Positions 1-13,600 of a stretch of DNA of 64,000 bases are shown piece by piece. The DNA lies in the NCBI GenBank assembly GCA_026874595.1, contig CM049316.1, positions 27,511,339 to 27,575,338 on the forward strand. Reading direction: 5' to 3'. The notes under the pieces were generated by a model. The model was not told where the DNA came from, searched no databases, and worked only from the letters and a program-made list of their open reading frames with translations. The translations under genes and the position numbers were made by a program. Each line of letters starts with the position of its first letter. Position 1 is the first letter of the stretch. The stretch comes from Sipunculus nudus. Its lineage: Eukaryota; Annelida; Sipuncula; Golfingiida; Sipunculidae.

Positions 1-2105
1 GTGTCCGACTTTCCAGTGACTTATAATTTAGGACTGACGTGTCCGACTTTCCTGTGACTTAAATGATTGGGACTGACGTGTCCGACTTTCCAGTGACTTA
101 TTATTTAGGACTGACGTGTCCGACATTCCAGTGACTTATTATTTAGGACTGACGTGTCCGACTTTCCAATGACTTATTATTTAGGACTGACGTGTCCGAC
201 TTTCCGGTGACTTATTATTTAGGACTGACCTGTCCGACATTCCAGTGACTTATCATTAAGGACTGACGAGTCCGACTTTCCAGTGACTTAAATGATTGGG
301 ACTGACGTGTCCGACTTTCCAGTGACTTATTATTTATGGCTGACGTGTCCGACTTTCCAGTGATTTATTATTTAGGACTAACGTGTCCGACTTTCCAGTG
401 ACTTATTTTTTAGGACTGACGTGTCCGACATTCCAGTGACTAATTACTAAGGACTGATGAGTCCGACTTTCCAGTGACTTAAATGATTGAGACTGAAGTG
501 TCTGACTTTCCAGTGACTTATTATTTAGGACTGATGTGTCCGACTTATCGGTGACTTATTATTTAGGACTGACCTGTCCGACATTCCAGTGACTTATTAT
601 TTAGGACTGACGAGTCCGACTTTCCAGTAAGTTAAATGATTTGGACTGACGTGTCCGACTTTCTGGTGACTTATTTTTTAGGACTGACGTGTCCGACATT
701 CCAGTGACTTGTTATTTAGGACTGACGAGTCCGACTTTCCAGTAAATTAAATGATTTTGACTGACGTGTCCGAATTTCCAGTGACTTGTTATTTAGGACT
801 GACATGTCCGACTTTCCAGTGACTTAAAATTTAGGACTGACGTGTCCGACTTTCCAGTGACTTATTATTTAGAACTGACGAGTCCGACTTTCCAGTGACT
901 TATTATTTAGGCCTGACGAGTCCGACATTCCAGTAACTTAAATGATTTGGACTGACGTGTCCGACTTTCCAGTGACTTATTATTTAGGACTGACGAGTCC
1001 GACATTCCAGTAACTTAAACGATTTGGACTGACGTGTCCGACTTTCCAGTGACTTATTATTTAGTACTGACATTTCCGACTTTCCGGTGACTTATTATTT
1101 AGGACTGACGTGTCCGACATTCCAGTGACTTGTTATTTAGGACTGACGAGTCCGACTTTCCAGTAAATTGAATGATTTTGACTGACGTGTCCGAATTTCC
1201 AGTGACTTGTTGTTTAGGACCGACATGTCCGACTTTCCAGTGACTTAAAATTTAGGACTGACGTGTCCGACTTTCCGGTGACTAATTATTTAGGACTGAC
1301 CTGTCCGACATTCCAGTGACTTATCATTAAGGACTGACGAGTCCGACTTTCCAGTGACTTAAATGATTGGGACTGACGTGTCCGACTTTCCAGTGACTTA
1401 TTATTTATGGCTGACGTGTCCGACGTTCCAGTGATTTATTATTTAGGACTAACGTGTCCAACTTTCCCGTGACTTATTATTTAGGACTGACGAGTCCGAC
1501 ATTCCAGTACCTTAAATGATTTGAATTGACGTGTCCGACTTTCCAGTGACTTATTATTTAGGACTGACATGTCCGACTTTCCGGTGACTTATAATTTAGG
1601 ACTGACGTGTCCGACTTTCCAGTGACTTATTATTTAGGACTGACGAGTCCGACCTTCCAGTGACTTATTATTTATGACTGACCTGTCCGACATTCCAGTG
1701 ACTTATTATTTAGGACTGACGAGTCCGACTTTCCAGTGACTTAAATGATTGGGACTGACGTGTCCGACTTTCCAGTGACTTAAATGATTGGGACTGACAT
1801 GTCCGATTTTCCAGTGACTGTCGTGTTCGACGTTCCAGTGACTTATTATTTAGGACTGACGTGTCCGACTCTCTATTGACTTATAATTTAGGACTGTCGT
1901 GTCCGACTTTCCAGTGACTTAAATGATTGGGACTGACATTTCCGACTTTCCAGTGACTTATTATTTAGGATTGACGTGTTCGACTTTCCAGTGATTTATA
2001 ATTTAGGACTAACGTGTCCGACTTTCCAGTGACTTATAATTTAGGACAAACGTGTCCGACTTTCCTGTAATTTGTAATTTAGGACGGGCTTGTCTGACTT
2101 TGTGA
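1..2105. repeat. Satellite array, 38-39 bp unit, about 55 copies
   Basis: The array is cut by the left window edge. The usual unit is 38 bp and contains GTGTCCGACTTTCCAGTGAC followed by an AT-rich part and GGACTGAC. A 39-bp variant carries AAATGATTGGG in place of the AT-rich part. Variants recur in blocks: the block near 227 is repeated almost exactly near 1298 (lag 1071 bp, about 28 units), and the block near 686 recurs near 1107 (lag 421 bp, about 11 units). This shows higher-order duplication. The array decays after about 2050 and stops about 150 bp before the start codon of the first carboxypeptidase gene. The junction between units contains TGACGTG, a CRE-like half site flanked by GGAC and GTCC. 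Confidence 0.97.
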
Positions 2106-2198
2106 CTCATAGTTCCGTACAGCCTCCTTATCGTTAAGCTATATTTGAGTCTTGTTTAACCTTATTTTGTTATCTCTTGACGCTCCCTTTTACAGGTC

Positions 2199-2255
2199 AA
2201 TATATGACTTTGTATTTATCCCGGTAGTTCGCAGTTGTTGTTAGATCGTCAAAAC
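2199..2255 (+). promoter_or_regulatory. Putative TATA box and short 5' leader of carboxypeptidase gene 1
   Basis: AATATATG begins at 2199, about 55 bp upstream of the ATG. Gene 2 has a TATATATG at nearly the same distance (22717). Both genes also share ATCGTCAAA just before the start codon. The conserved placement in two otherwise diverged upstream regions supports a common core promoter with a leader of roughly 20-30 nt. The transcription start itself cannot be seen. Confidence 0.45.
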
Positions 2256-5200
2256 ATGCGCTTGTTGCTCCTCTCGTGTTTGTTAGCCCTCGGGGCGGCT
2301 GAACAGGTCAAGTATGACGGGTGAGTATACATACATACAGTTTTTTTAAATACCAGTAGAGCCTAATAAGAAGAGTTAGGTCTTAAGTTTTATAACAATA
2401 ACTAGATGCAACCGTGGAAAATCAACAGTTGTATAAGATAAATAGTATTTTAATGAGTTGATAAGGAGTAGACCGAGGTTGCCTGTTTTAACGCTTTTTT
2501 AGGTAGTTCACTTACATGATACAGAGATTCCGTTTGCTTGAATTCTCTAGGAAATCTCCTCTCCTAAAATGTCGGTGAAAAATAGCAAATTTTCCTAACA
2601 AATAACATGGATACAAAATTGCTAGAATGATGACAAATAATATCCATGTCAAATGTATATAGAACCAATCTAATATGAAAATAATTTGAAAAAAAAATTT
2701 ATACGATAATAACACAGTGAAAGTTTGTGATAGATAATTTGTATATATTGAAGCTCTGAGGATATCACGAGAAACGACGATTTTAGTTTTCAGTTGAGGT
2801 AGTCCTTAGGCATGTTAAAAGACACATGTATGTTGTTGAAGATTCTTGAAACGGCCCAAGCGGTTTGGTCTATTTATTAAAATATCATTAAGAATAAAAT
2901 AAATTGTAGTTTTTTATTCTGCTTTTATTCAACATATTTTTTTTCATTACATATATTTTTTTAAATATTGAACCAAACCGAATATCATTTATGATATGTA
3001 ATATTTTTAATCTATACGCAAATAACAAGAACTGGGTTTGAATTTTTAATGACAGAAGTGGAATATTTTGTGTTACTGTGCGGGGCATGGTGGTTGACAT
3101 TGGCTGAACAGTGATGTAGTGGTTAAAGTGCGATTTAAAAAAAAAGAAAACTTAAAACCTATGTATTGAATGTATTTAATGTATGGAACTGTTCTTATTA
3201 AACATTGAAACAGAGTGTTACAGAGGAAAGGCATCAGCATTGTGTAACTCAGCAGCCGACAAGGAATCAAATACAAAACATGCAATTTAAATTATGAGTT
3301 AATAACAAAAATGACCCTTTACTTTATTCAGAGAACAAAAATATAAAATAATACATGTTTTGTCTTTGTTATGACCTGCATTTGTCTTTTCTATAAATAC
3401 ATTTTACGTTGCTAAAGCGCCTTTCTTCGAGAGGTTAATTGCTCCTTGTTCATTCGAAGACATGTAGATTTTTCAAAAGATAATCCATAATGTCTTTTCG
3501 CCCGACCCTCTTACCATTGTTCCGGACTACTCACGTGTGCAGGTCATAAATAATTGCAACTGGTCATATCACCTGGTGTGACTAGGCCCTAATCACCTAA
3601 TCCCGATAGTGGCAAAGCCATGTATGTCCCTCAGTACTGCATAACAGTGAAAGGGCAACTGGACAAGTCTGCCCAGCGGGTCCCTGAATGAATCAACTAA
3701 TAAAAACATACTGTATATGGTATCATGAATATATGATAGTCAGTCATTATTTAAACGAGGTAAAACAATAAAGCACATATCTTAATTATGAGAATATAAC
3801 ACGGTGTCAGAAATCTGATCAGTGTATACATCATGTTATAAAATGCTTGAGAACCTTTCAAGTAAGAAACATTTGAATTACAAGTGTTAGCTCAATAAAC
3901 TCAAAAGGTATGCTTTATAAATACAGCGAAATAAATCCCTCTATAGCGGACAGTCCTGCATTGCGATTTTTTAATGTCCATATAATATGTTAATTTATTT
4001 ATTACGACTTGATATTTTTATTTATGAGGCTATTGAGTAAATTTAATTTGAATCGTTAACCTCATTTAATGTTGTAGAATATATGAAATTTCCATTAATG
4101 ATTGACAGGAGCAGGATTTACTCGTAGATACGCCGTTTGCTTTTCCTGCCGTATTTCCTATATGTCCTTAAAAATACATAACTACACATTTTTTTCCTGG
4201 TCGTAAAAGAATGATAAGAGAAAGTCAGAAAATAAAGCCACTTTTTGGGGCAACGCTTTGAAATTTAATGAAAAACACTTGTTAAAGTCGCAGATTAAAA
4301 ACTTGATAACCCTCCTAATAATAAGATTATTTAAAGTCGAGAGAAGCGTACCGGAAGCAGAACACGCTAAGGTGTCCGTTAGCGGGGGTTTTTGTATATA
4401 TTGGGGGTACAGAAGTGTCCGTTGTCCTGAACAGCGGAGTGTCCGCTTCAGAGGTTGTTTTAAAGTATTAAACAGTTTTTTGGTCCCGAAGAATGTCCTT
4501 AGCCCGGGGTTTGGGTTTAACTTTTTTCTTTATGTACTGTAGTGCCGAAGCTGACACTAATCATTATAACAATATGTTGTGACACGTAGGTAAATCAATG
4601 CCATAATGTTTATTTTTATTACAGATTCCACCTGTTCAGTACTGGGCCTTTCCAAACCAATGAGGAGGCCAAGAGTCTTGAAAACTTCCTGTTTCCCCAC
4701 AGCAAAACCAGACAGGTAAATCTAAATAAGCAATATCGTTTCATTCTACGAATGTTAATAGCCCATTGTGATGCCAAATGGGATATCTACATAAAGAGAA
4801 AGCCCTGTGTCAGCAGAACTACGTCTTGACTGGTATAGTTCCCTAAATTGTCTCAGGTCTGTAATATCAATGTTAGTGGCACAGAAGAGTGTGTATTATA
4901 TTGCCATTATTTTTATAATTCTCTCAAGTTTTTTTTTAGGTAACCGCCTCCATTTTTTAATGCTGACTAACCGAAGTCTTTACCTTAGTATTTACATCTG
5001 CAGATGTCCATTCCGGTTTTAGGAATACTTGTCAGGGCGGTAGCATTCGTTTCCTGTCTTTTTTATCATGGTGTCACCCGGTGTCTACCGCACCTAAACG
5101 TTCTGGGCGCGTAATCATCCTCATTGCTCCGTCATAACACCGAGGGACCTCCCAAAGACGCACTCGTTTGTTAGTGACACACGGCTGTTGGGCACAACCT

Positions 5201-7563
5201 TCCCATTAACCCTGCAGAGCGCTCTTCCTGTGTCGGGACCAACCGTAATAAGCTGAAATTTGAACTCACGACCTCCAGACTTTGAATCTTGTGGTCTACC
5301 CGTTTATTTCTCGCAAGTTAGGCTTCCGACGCCCTTGAAAAGTCAGTTTTAACATTTTGAAATTCAGTACTTCAAAAGTCATGATTTTTGTATTTATCAA
5401 AGAGACCTGATAAATCATAAAATTTTTTTACAAGCTGTCCAAAAATGTCTATCAGCCCTGCTCTCTTCCCGTCAGTAAATTAGTATTTATTTAAACAAAT
5501 CGTGGTAACCGCGAAATACCCGAACTCATTAGGGGGAAAATCATGAATATGTATTTTTAGGTTACAAATATCTGATCTTATAAGAGAGACCTGGTTAATC
5601 CATTTTCAGCAAAGGCCCCGGCATGATATTATATAAGTAAACTGACAAGACCTTCCGGGGTCAGCAGTTGGACTGTTCAGCTTTGTCTTTTTATGTTTCA
5701 GATTTTCTCAGAAATCATTTTTTCCCTTCCATTTTCATCCCTGGCATAAGACTTCCTGACAGTCTTAAATTTTCTTTTTAGGTAATTTTCTGGAAAGACT
5801 ACCAAGGCACCAGACCATTGGACTTCATTGTTGCTCCAAGTCTTGTTAGTGAGGTGGTCAGCTATCTACAGCAACGCGACATCAGTTATAACATCGCCAC
5901 TTCAAATATACAAAGGTATTACTCACTACTTATCAAAATCATACAGCTGGTCAGACAGTCAAGCTTTAGCAATTATTTCTATTATTGCTAGTGTTTAACC
6001 AATACTACGTTAAAATAAAATGAAAATCGCCCTTGACGTTCGTAAGTTATTCTTTATTGTAGTGATTTGGAATTCAAGTGGAATCGTGGAACTAATTTAC
6101 CAGACAGAGTTGCTATTTCCCCGATTTAAATGACATGACTATCGTCCTTGGATTTAGGTTGGAATAAATGAAAACAAATAAAATTCATTAATAATATTCA
6201 GTCAATAAACGAAAGCAAATAAATCAGATTATGGACCCAAGCTGTGGTGAAATTTGTGAGTTCAGTTTGCCTTTTGCTTTTCCTTTCAAGTTGGATTGAC
6301 AAGGCCAACGTGAAGTCTCAGGCTTATTGGAACGGAGAGGCCGTTATGGGAAATGAGCCCACCGATTATTTGAATTACGAACAGGTAAAGACCAGTTGTC
6401 ACTTTTTTATTCATCTAATAGATTATTCTGCAGGTAACACTCTCCAGTTATTAGTTTTTGATGATGAAAGTTGGATAATGAAAGATATATGACATTAAAT
6501 TGGTGAGATTTACATAGAGTTGTCGGATATATAACTCATCAAAATAAATAAACAAATACCTATAGATTCATTTTTAATGCTCTTATTATTCTTAAGGATC
6601 TGGCAAGATAATATAAAGCAGGAAATATATCTCATTGAGATTAAAAAAAGTTTTGTTGGCCCCAATGTGAGACATCGGCCTGACATCGGAATAACATAAA
6701 TGACAAAATGACGGATAAGATAGAAACGAGAAAAATATATGAAATGATACGAAAAAAAGGACGAAGAAAAAGCACCATTAGGAAAAAGCACAAAGTATAA
6801 CGAAACACAAAGGTGAAAAGACCGTGAGAAATTGACACAAAGACGGACGAGACATGAAATAAGTAGAAAAGCCTTGGGGAAATGAAAAAAAAATTAAAAT
6901 GGAATGAGAAGAAAAGACTGAAAGAAAATGCCAAATAGAGACAAGAGACAAGAAGACAGAAAATGTCACAGTGAGAGACAAGAGACAAAACATTTAAAAC
7001 TAAGAAGAAATGACACATTGAGCGACAAGATATAATGAAGAACTTAAATTGACTTATGATATCGACAAGATGGACAGACAACAGGGTGGGTAAATGACAG
7101 GTAAAAGCTGACAGAGCATAACATACGCAACATTACAAATAGAATTCCGGATAAATATAAGTGAAAAAGGTACAGGGCTAACTATAAAGTTTCTAGTAAA
7201 GTACATGCAAAACAAAATAATATAGGAGGATGGAAACACAGAGCAGTCACAAGACCACGTTTTCTGTATTCTTATGTTTATTTGCAGACAGTCACATGGA
7301 TGAACAACCTGGCCGCTGCTAATAGCCATGTCACTGTATCCACCTTCGGTACGTCAACAGAAGGACGCAACATGTACCTAATGACAGTAAGTAACATTTC
7401 AAATTGATAACGGAGTTGATGTTTCCCGGTAAATACGTTTGATCCAACTTTATCAGCGTGTTCTAATCGCAAGCGTATAATATATTTTCCTTTCTGATGC
7501 ATCTCCGATGCGTTATAATCAGTTTTCCATATTCATCATCGATACGTTATCTTTATTGTATCT

Positions 7564-7628
<65 letters not shown>

Positions 7629-10600
7629 GTCTGTAAGCATATACTTGTTTTTATAGAATGTCGATGTATTAAAACAGCCAGATTTTCTCTATCTCTCTCT
7701 CTTTTTTTTTGGGGGGGGGGGGGGGTTGGGATGGGGGCTTGACTGTATTGACAGGATATGGATGAACAAGAGGTGATATTAACTGTTCCTATAGCGCTCT
7801 GGGGCTCGAAATGCATTGTGTGGCATCTGTCGGGACATTAGTCCATTGGCCAAGAGCTCATTTTCCACATATTGGTACCACCCAGGGTGGCAAAGCTTAA
7901 ATAGGTATTTCTTAAGTTCAGCAGTCTACACATTTGTTCAATAAGATCTATTTCTTTTCAAATAAATTTTTAAATATATACATACTTTATTTAATGAAAA
8001 GTAAAAAGTTGCAATATAACTGATATCCCCCCCCAGTCCACTGGTGTAAGGACTTCGTGGTTTTGGTGGCGGGGGGGGGGGGGGGGGCGATGGGCTTACT
8101 ACCTGACTGTATATACATACAGGATATTCACATAGTTCACAGAGCTGATAACTTTATGTTCTATTCTTCTGAGACAAGAATATATTTCATTTATATGTTT
8201 TCTAATACTTATTTAAAAAATAAAAGTTAAAAAATAAAAATTAAACACATTTGCAACAAAACTAATGTCACCATGCACAGATGTAAGGAATCAATTGCAG
8301 GGAAGGGGTAATGGAGGGAATTACAACACCTCTGCATATACATACAGGACAAACAAAGCCGTATTTCCTATTCTGCTGAGGCAGGAAAACAATGAACAAA
8401 TGTTCATTTGATCCTGATTTTTTATTTCATCAGTTTTTATCCCTTGAATAACAATCTGTCCCCCGCTACAGCGGAGCGGGGGGGGGGGGGGGGGTAATAG
8501 TGATCAGCCCCGTCCTTCTCTCTGTCCACCCGTCCGTAAACAATTGTAATGCGACGCGATATGTCGAAAAGTTTCATCCAGATCTGCTTCTAATTATGGT
8601 AGAAGGTGCATCTTAACGCTCTCTAGCGCTGATAGGGTAATAAGGTTTTGGTCACACCTGAATGATATTTGGATTTTCATGAGTTTATTTATAAAATTTT
8701 TTACATTTCATATGCGACGCCATTTCTCAAAATTATTTTACTGGATCAGGTTCTTATTATAGTAGCAGATAAATTTTATGGCTCTCCACACTACTATTAG
8801 GTTTTGGTCACACAGGAATGATTTTATTTTTATGATTTTTTTTACTCATTTTTTTTTATATTTAATATGTGACACTACATCTCAAAAAGTTTACTCTGAT
8901 CTACTGTTAATTGTAGAAGCGGTGCACAATATTGGTCTACAGAGCTGATTAGGTTTTGTTCACACTTGGTTTTTAAGAATTCTTAATTTTTCTCTTTTTG
9001 CATTTTTAAATGAATTTTGAAATCCTTACCTTTTAAGTGCAATTAAATGCCAGATTAAAATAACCATCACTCAAATGAATGTCTCCTTAAGATGGCGGGC
9101 ATATCTTAAGGGTTTATTTAAATGAAAAGGTTTAGATCCCAGGTTGATGGATTGTCGGATTTATAAATGAATTTTTCTACTTAATGTCAAACATTTATTT
9201 GCAATGCAGTATCTAAGTGTATCAATGTGTTACTAAAAAAAAACACTCGTAATTAACAAGGCATGTATATTATATTGTAATCTCCACTTAATTTTTAGGT
9301 GCATCCTTAGTTTATTTTGATATTTCTTTTCTACATGCGGTATCTTTGTACTGTTTCAGATTCGATTACAAGGCAAAGTACACATTTCTCACATAAGTCA
9401 CTTTTCGTATTGGCAGCAGATTAGGTTCTCTGATTCAGCTTGCGAAGTTGACCTTTATTGTTTTCGGTCAATTATGTGACTGTGTGTATGTACAATTTTC
9501 TCACATTCCTGTTTGACGGGATACGCAGTCCTCTGGACATTTTTTTAGTTCAAGAAAAGTTTTGTATATTGAAGTGGAAACAGCATTAATATTAAGGAAA
9601 CACAGGGCCAACAATACAATTACTACAAAACTCTTGGGCTAGGTGCGGGGGGGGGGGGGAGGAAGTGGGGGTTGATATGAGAAAAACTGTATGCCCCCGG
9701 TGACCCATCACAGATCAGGTACCCTGGCAAAGCTGAACTCCAATAACCAGAAGTGGCCTGCCTGCGACTTGAACATGCAAGTGAATACAAAAGATCCTTA
9801 ACAAATCCGATAACTAGCCCAATTTTATACTTTTATTTTCAAATTCAGATATGAACATATTAAATACTTGCGTTTACATTCTGTGAAAATTAAATCAACA
9901 CTGGGTGTTGATCTTACTGGGGGAAAAACATACCATGGTTAAAGGTGGGCAGAGTTTAAGGTACTGATTTTATTATTATGCTTATAACCTAAATATTTAA
10001 AAAAATCAGATCTAATTTTGGGTAACAAACTGATTCCTGATTAAATGAAGTTATATACCTAAAAAGAGTCTCCAGCTTAATAAATTATCATGTTAAGTGA
10101 GTAAATATCTTTCCTGATATTTTACAAAGTGTGTTATTTTTTAAGGCCAATAACCTAAAGAAATAGCAAAATATGTCTTAATATTATTCTGGCATGTATA
10201 TAGGAAAAAATATAGTAAATAGTTATGGTAAATATTAAGAAAAACAGATAAACTGATAAAGGTAGTCCTGACGTGATAGAAATAAGTTTTTAATGGAAAT
10301 TTTAGGGTTTTTCTTTCTTTATTTCACGAAGGAATGAAACCTCAATGAAATAGTTTTTGGTTTGACAGAAGATTTTGGGTACATGTACCAATATGCCGAA
10401 TTTATGGTTATGGACCAAAATTATAGCTCAGATGACTTATAGCCAGCTGGGCTAAATTCTGTATTGGTCCGCAAAAATGTCATCAGGTATAGAGAGGAAA
10501 AAAAAGATTTGTTTAAAGCCGGGTCTGGAGTTTACTACACCGTTATTTAGCATATTTGAGGTTTTTGTCATATCACATACATGTACTCCATTCATTCCTC

Positions 10601-13600
10601 GCATCACATACCACTGATACATGCACAACAAGTTTCTTTGAATATATTTTGTGTTTTATTACAAGCTTATAATCTTGTTCTCGGGTTCAAAACGTTTTAG
10701 TACTTGCTTTGTACATGTACGTGTCTTACATACTTGCTTTGTACATGTACGCGTCTTACATACATGTATTTGAAAAGTAATCAAGCACTTTTCCAATAAT
10801 GGCCAAGCATGTAATTATGTAAGCATTATGCCTGATGAATATCATATCGCATTAGGCCTGAAAGCCTTGTTCGTGATCGCACACCGATTTGCTGGCGATT
10901 TTATATGTATGGCATTGTATGCCAGTACACTGTATGCTAGTGCCAGAATTGTTTGAATGACTTCTGTTTAAGATTTCCTTTGCAAGTGAAGATCAGGAAC
11001 AAGAAAGATGATGTTAAATGAATTCCTTAATAATAGGCACCGCCTATTAAGTTGGGGGAATAAATAAAATGTTTATATATCGGAAAAAAACATAAAATAT
11101 ATGTAAACAGTACTTATTTGTAAGTTGAAATATATATTGAACATCGGTACCCCGATTATGCTACTCACCTTGTGCAAATACCTTTGACAGCCGGTATCTG
11201 ATATGGAATGGCATCGCCAGTATGAGTCCTTCATTGTGCATGATATTTCATGCAAGAGTTCAGAAAAAACACCAAAAACAATTCAGTACTGCCGGATCAG
11301 TCTGGATCAGTTATCATACCAAAATATCATCCTTACACACAAACCTTTGAAAAAAAACTACTTAAGTTTTGCCACCCTGGGTGGTACCAATATCCGCTCT
11401 GGCCCATGGACTAAATAAAGTAAGGCAAGAAACTCAACAGAGCCATTGGTTCAATCATTTTCAATCAAATGTTACGCCTTTTTTATTTTCCCAGATCAAC
11501 ACTGGTGGTAGCGGCAAACCAGGTGTGTTCATCGACTGCGGAATCCATGCGAGAGAATGGATCTCCCCGGCAACGTGTCTCTGGGTTACTCACAGGGTAC
11601 GTGTGTATCTGGCATAGGCATTTTAACAATGTAAACAATGCAAAGTAAACTAGTGGTGGGCCGATCATCGAGTTCTTTCGAAAGTCAGTCGGTTTGCTGC
11701 CAATTTTAAGCGCTCGATTACCAAAAGCAACAATCGATTAAATCATACTCATAATTGTTTTTACAAGAATGTCTTTATGTTATAGGCAAAAATTATTCTT
11801 CCAATTTTTCCAACATTCCGCGCTTCATATAATGAGTCTGTGTCCCTAAATAACCTCCGTATATAACTAAGTATGACACGGTACATGCGAGAACGGAGGA
11901 CTCGTTAGACCTCTGTGAACTCGCAGGGAACTGCAGAATTAGCGGCGAGTTTTCTAACGAGATGTTCATTGCAAACTATGGACGGTATGCGTAAAATGCT
12001 CCATAATTCTCCAAGTCTATGCCAATTTTGCGAGATTCTCTTAGAAATAATCTCCTAAAATAATGTTAGGTGCCTCTGCCGCTGCCGCATGAGTAATTAT
12101 ATTTTTAGCTTTTAATTACTTTTTTTTTTTAATTTTTACCACAAATTATATGGGTCTGTTATTTTTCTGGCAGGCCTGTGAAACCAGTATATATGGGTGT
12201 CGGCAGTCATCATAATCGTTATAAAATGAAAGTCCTTGCTGGTGGTAAAGTTAAAATGATACGCGGGAATATTCATGAGGGCCAGCAAGAAGGTGTCCTG
12301 GAGAATGGTTAAATTCTTGATTACTATAATTAATTAAAATGAAACTTTGAATAGCATATCTTATTGATAAAAGGAAAATATAAAAAAAGGCAAAAACTTC
12401 TTTTCGTCAAGAAGAATTACTAAGACATGCGGGCTTGGCTAAGGGAGCACAGTTTCACAGATAATTGCACAAATCTTACATTTGTCTGAACCAATTAATA
12501 ATCGATCATCGATCGGTTTGCTCAAACTGATGATTGATTATGAAAAAGGAACCGACTCCCACCACTAAAAGTAACAATGTAATACATATTGTTATCTTCA
12601 TGGTCTGTAGCTAATACAAACCCTGTAACATATAAACACACAAATGTGTGTGTGTGTGACTCGAGGGCGACCCGGCCCGTTTTAGTATCTGGTTTCGTTA
12701 GAAACTAGGACAGCTAAGATTAAACGTTGTTCTTGGCCGGTAGATATTACAATCGCCATCTCTCAAGCTCAGTTTTTAAACTGGACCAGCCCAGGATATA
12801 AGTTTGACCTCAGCCGATCCAAACTGCAATCCTCTCTTCAGGTGTGAAGTCTGGTCAGGAGTTTTAGTGGAATAAGAACATGAAAAGTCAATTGAAAGTC
12901 AAATAAATGTTTTCCTTGGCTTAAGGTTTGGAGTACCGAACCTCAACACGGTGTACCTAACCTGTAAATTCATAACTCACAATAGTAAGAAAATAAAATT
13001 GAGACTCCAAAAAAAATCACGGGAATACTCATTTCACCAATTGACTACTGGTGAGATTGAAAATGACAGTTTCGAAGAAATTCCTCAACCTAACTATCTT
13101 AATCATCTCTGTAAAATGCGACTTGTTTGACAGTGTTAACATATTTTAATTCCATTGTAGATAGTCACTGGTTCGGACGCGGACTCCACGTGGTTAAGGG
13201 ATAACCACGTATGGTACATTGCCCCAATGATCAACCCAGACGGATACGCCTACACTTTCTCCAGCGTAAGTGTCCGACAAACATTTCAGTGTGTTTTTAC
13301 TAATTAAGATAGTTATGACTGCTGTTACACGTTACAGCTGTTTTTAAATATCTTTATAGTACTAGGTTTTGGTCTAGGACAACCACCTCCGCAGACAATC
13401 TCCCCCCCCCCCCCCCCCCGATAATACCCCCCCCCCTAAATCCCTTCAAGACAACTACCCTTCCATATCCTCTGGTGACGGTTCTTGTGCAAAAAAAACC
13501 TCTATTCTATTTTGCTGCCAATAGGAAATATTTTTTTTCTTATTAACAGCTGGTGTTTTTACGCCACTCACATGCATTACAGAATATGTGCAATACATAC

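Larger units (their letters stand above)
7838..11414. mobile_element. Probable 3.6 kb non-autonomous element with long terminal inverted repeats
   Basis: The left end (7838-7905) and right end (11348-11414) are inverted copies of each other. They share a perfect 24-bp core at 7871-7894 and 11368-11391, beginning ATTGGTACCACCCAGGG. Both outer ends are GTCCAT bordered by TA. Removing this segment shortens intron 5 from 4108 to about 531 bp, close to the 504 bp of the same intron in gene 2, which supports insertion after the gene duplication. No transposase-like frame is visible inside. The interior has three diverged tandem blocks of about 165 bp (8545-8960) and several poly-G tracts. The superfamily is not assigned. 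Two separate inverted insertions are an alternative. Confidence 0.6.

Noticed and set aside
1-2105. CRISPR-like array of short regular repeats
   Set aside because: The units are directly tandem with no unique spacers, and the window is animal DNA. It is a satellite.
4258-4542. 94-residue frame in intron 1 of gene 1
   Set aside because: It overlaps no splice-consistent exon and shows no family features, and the gene already reads continuously without it.
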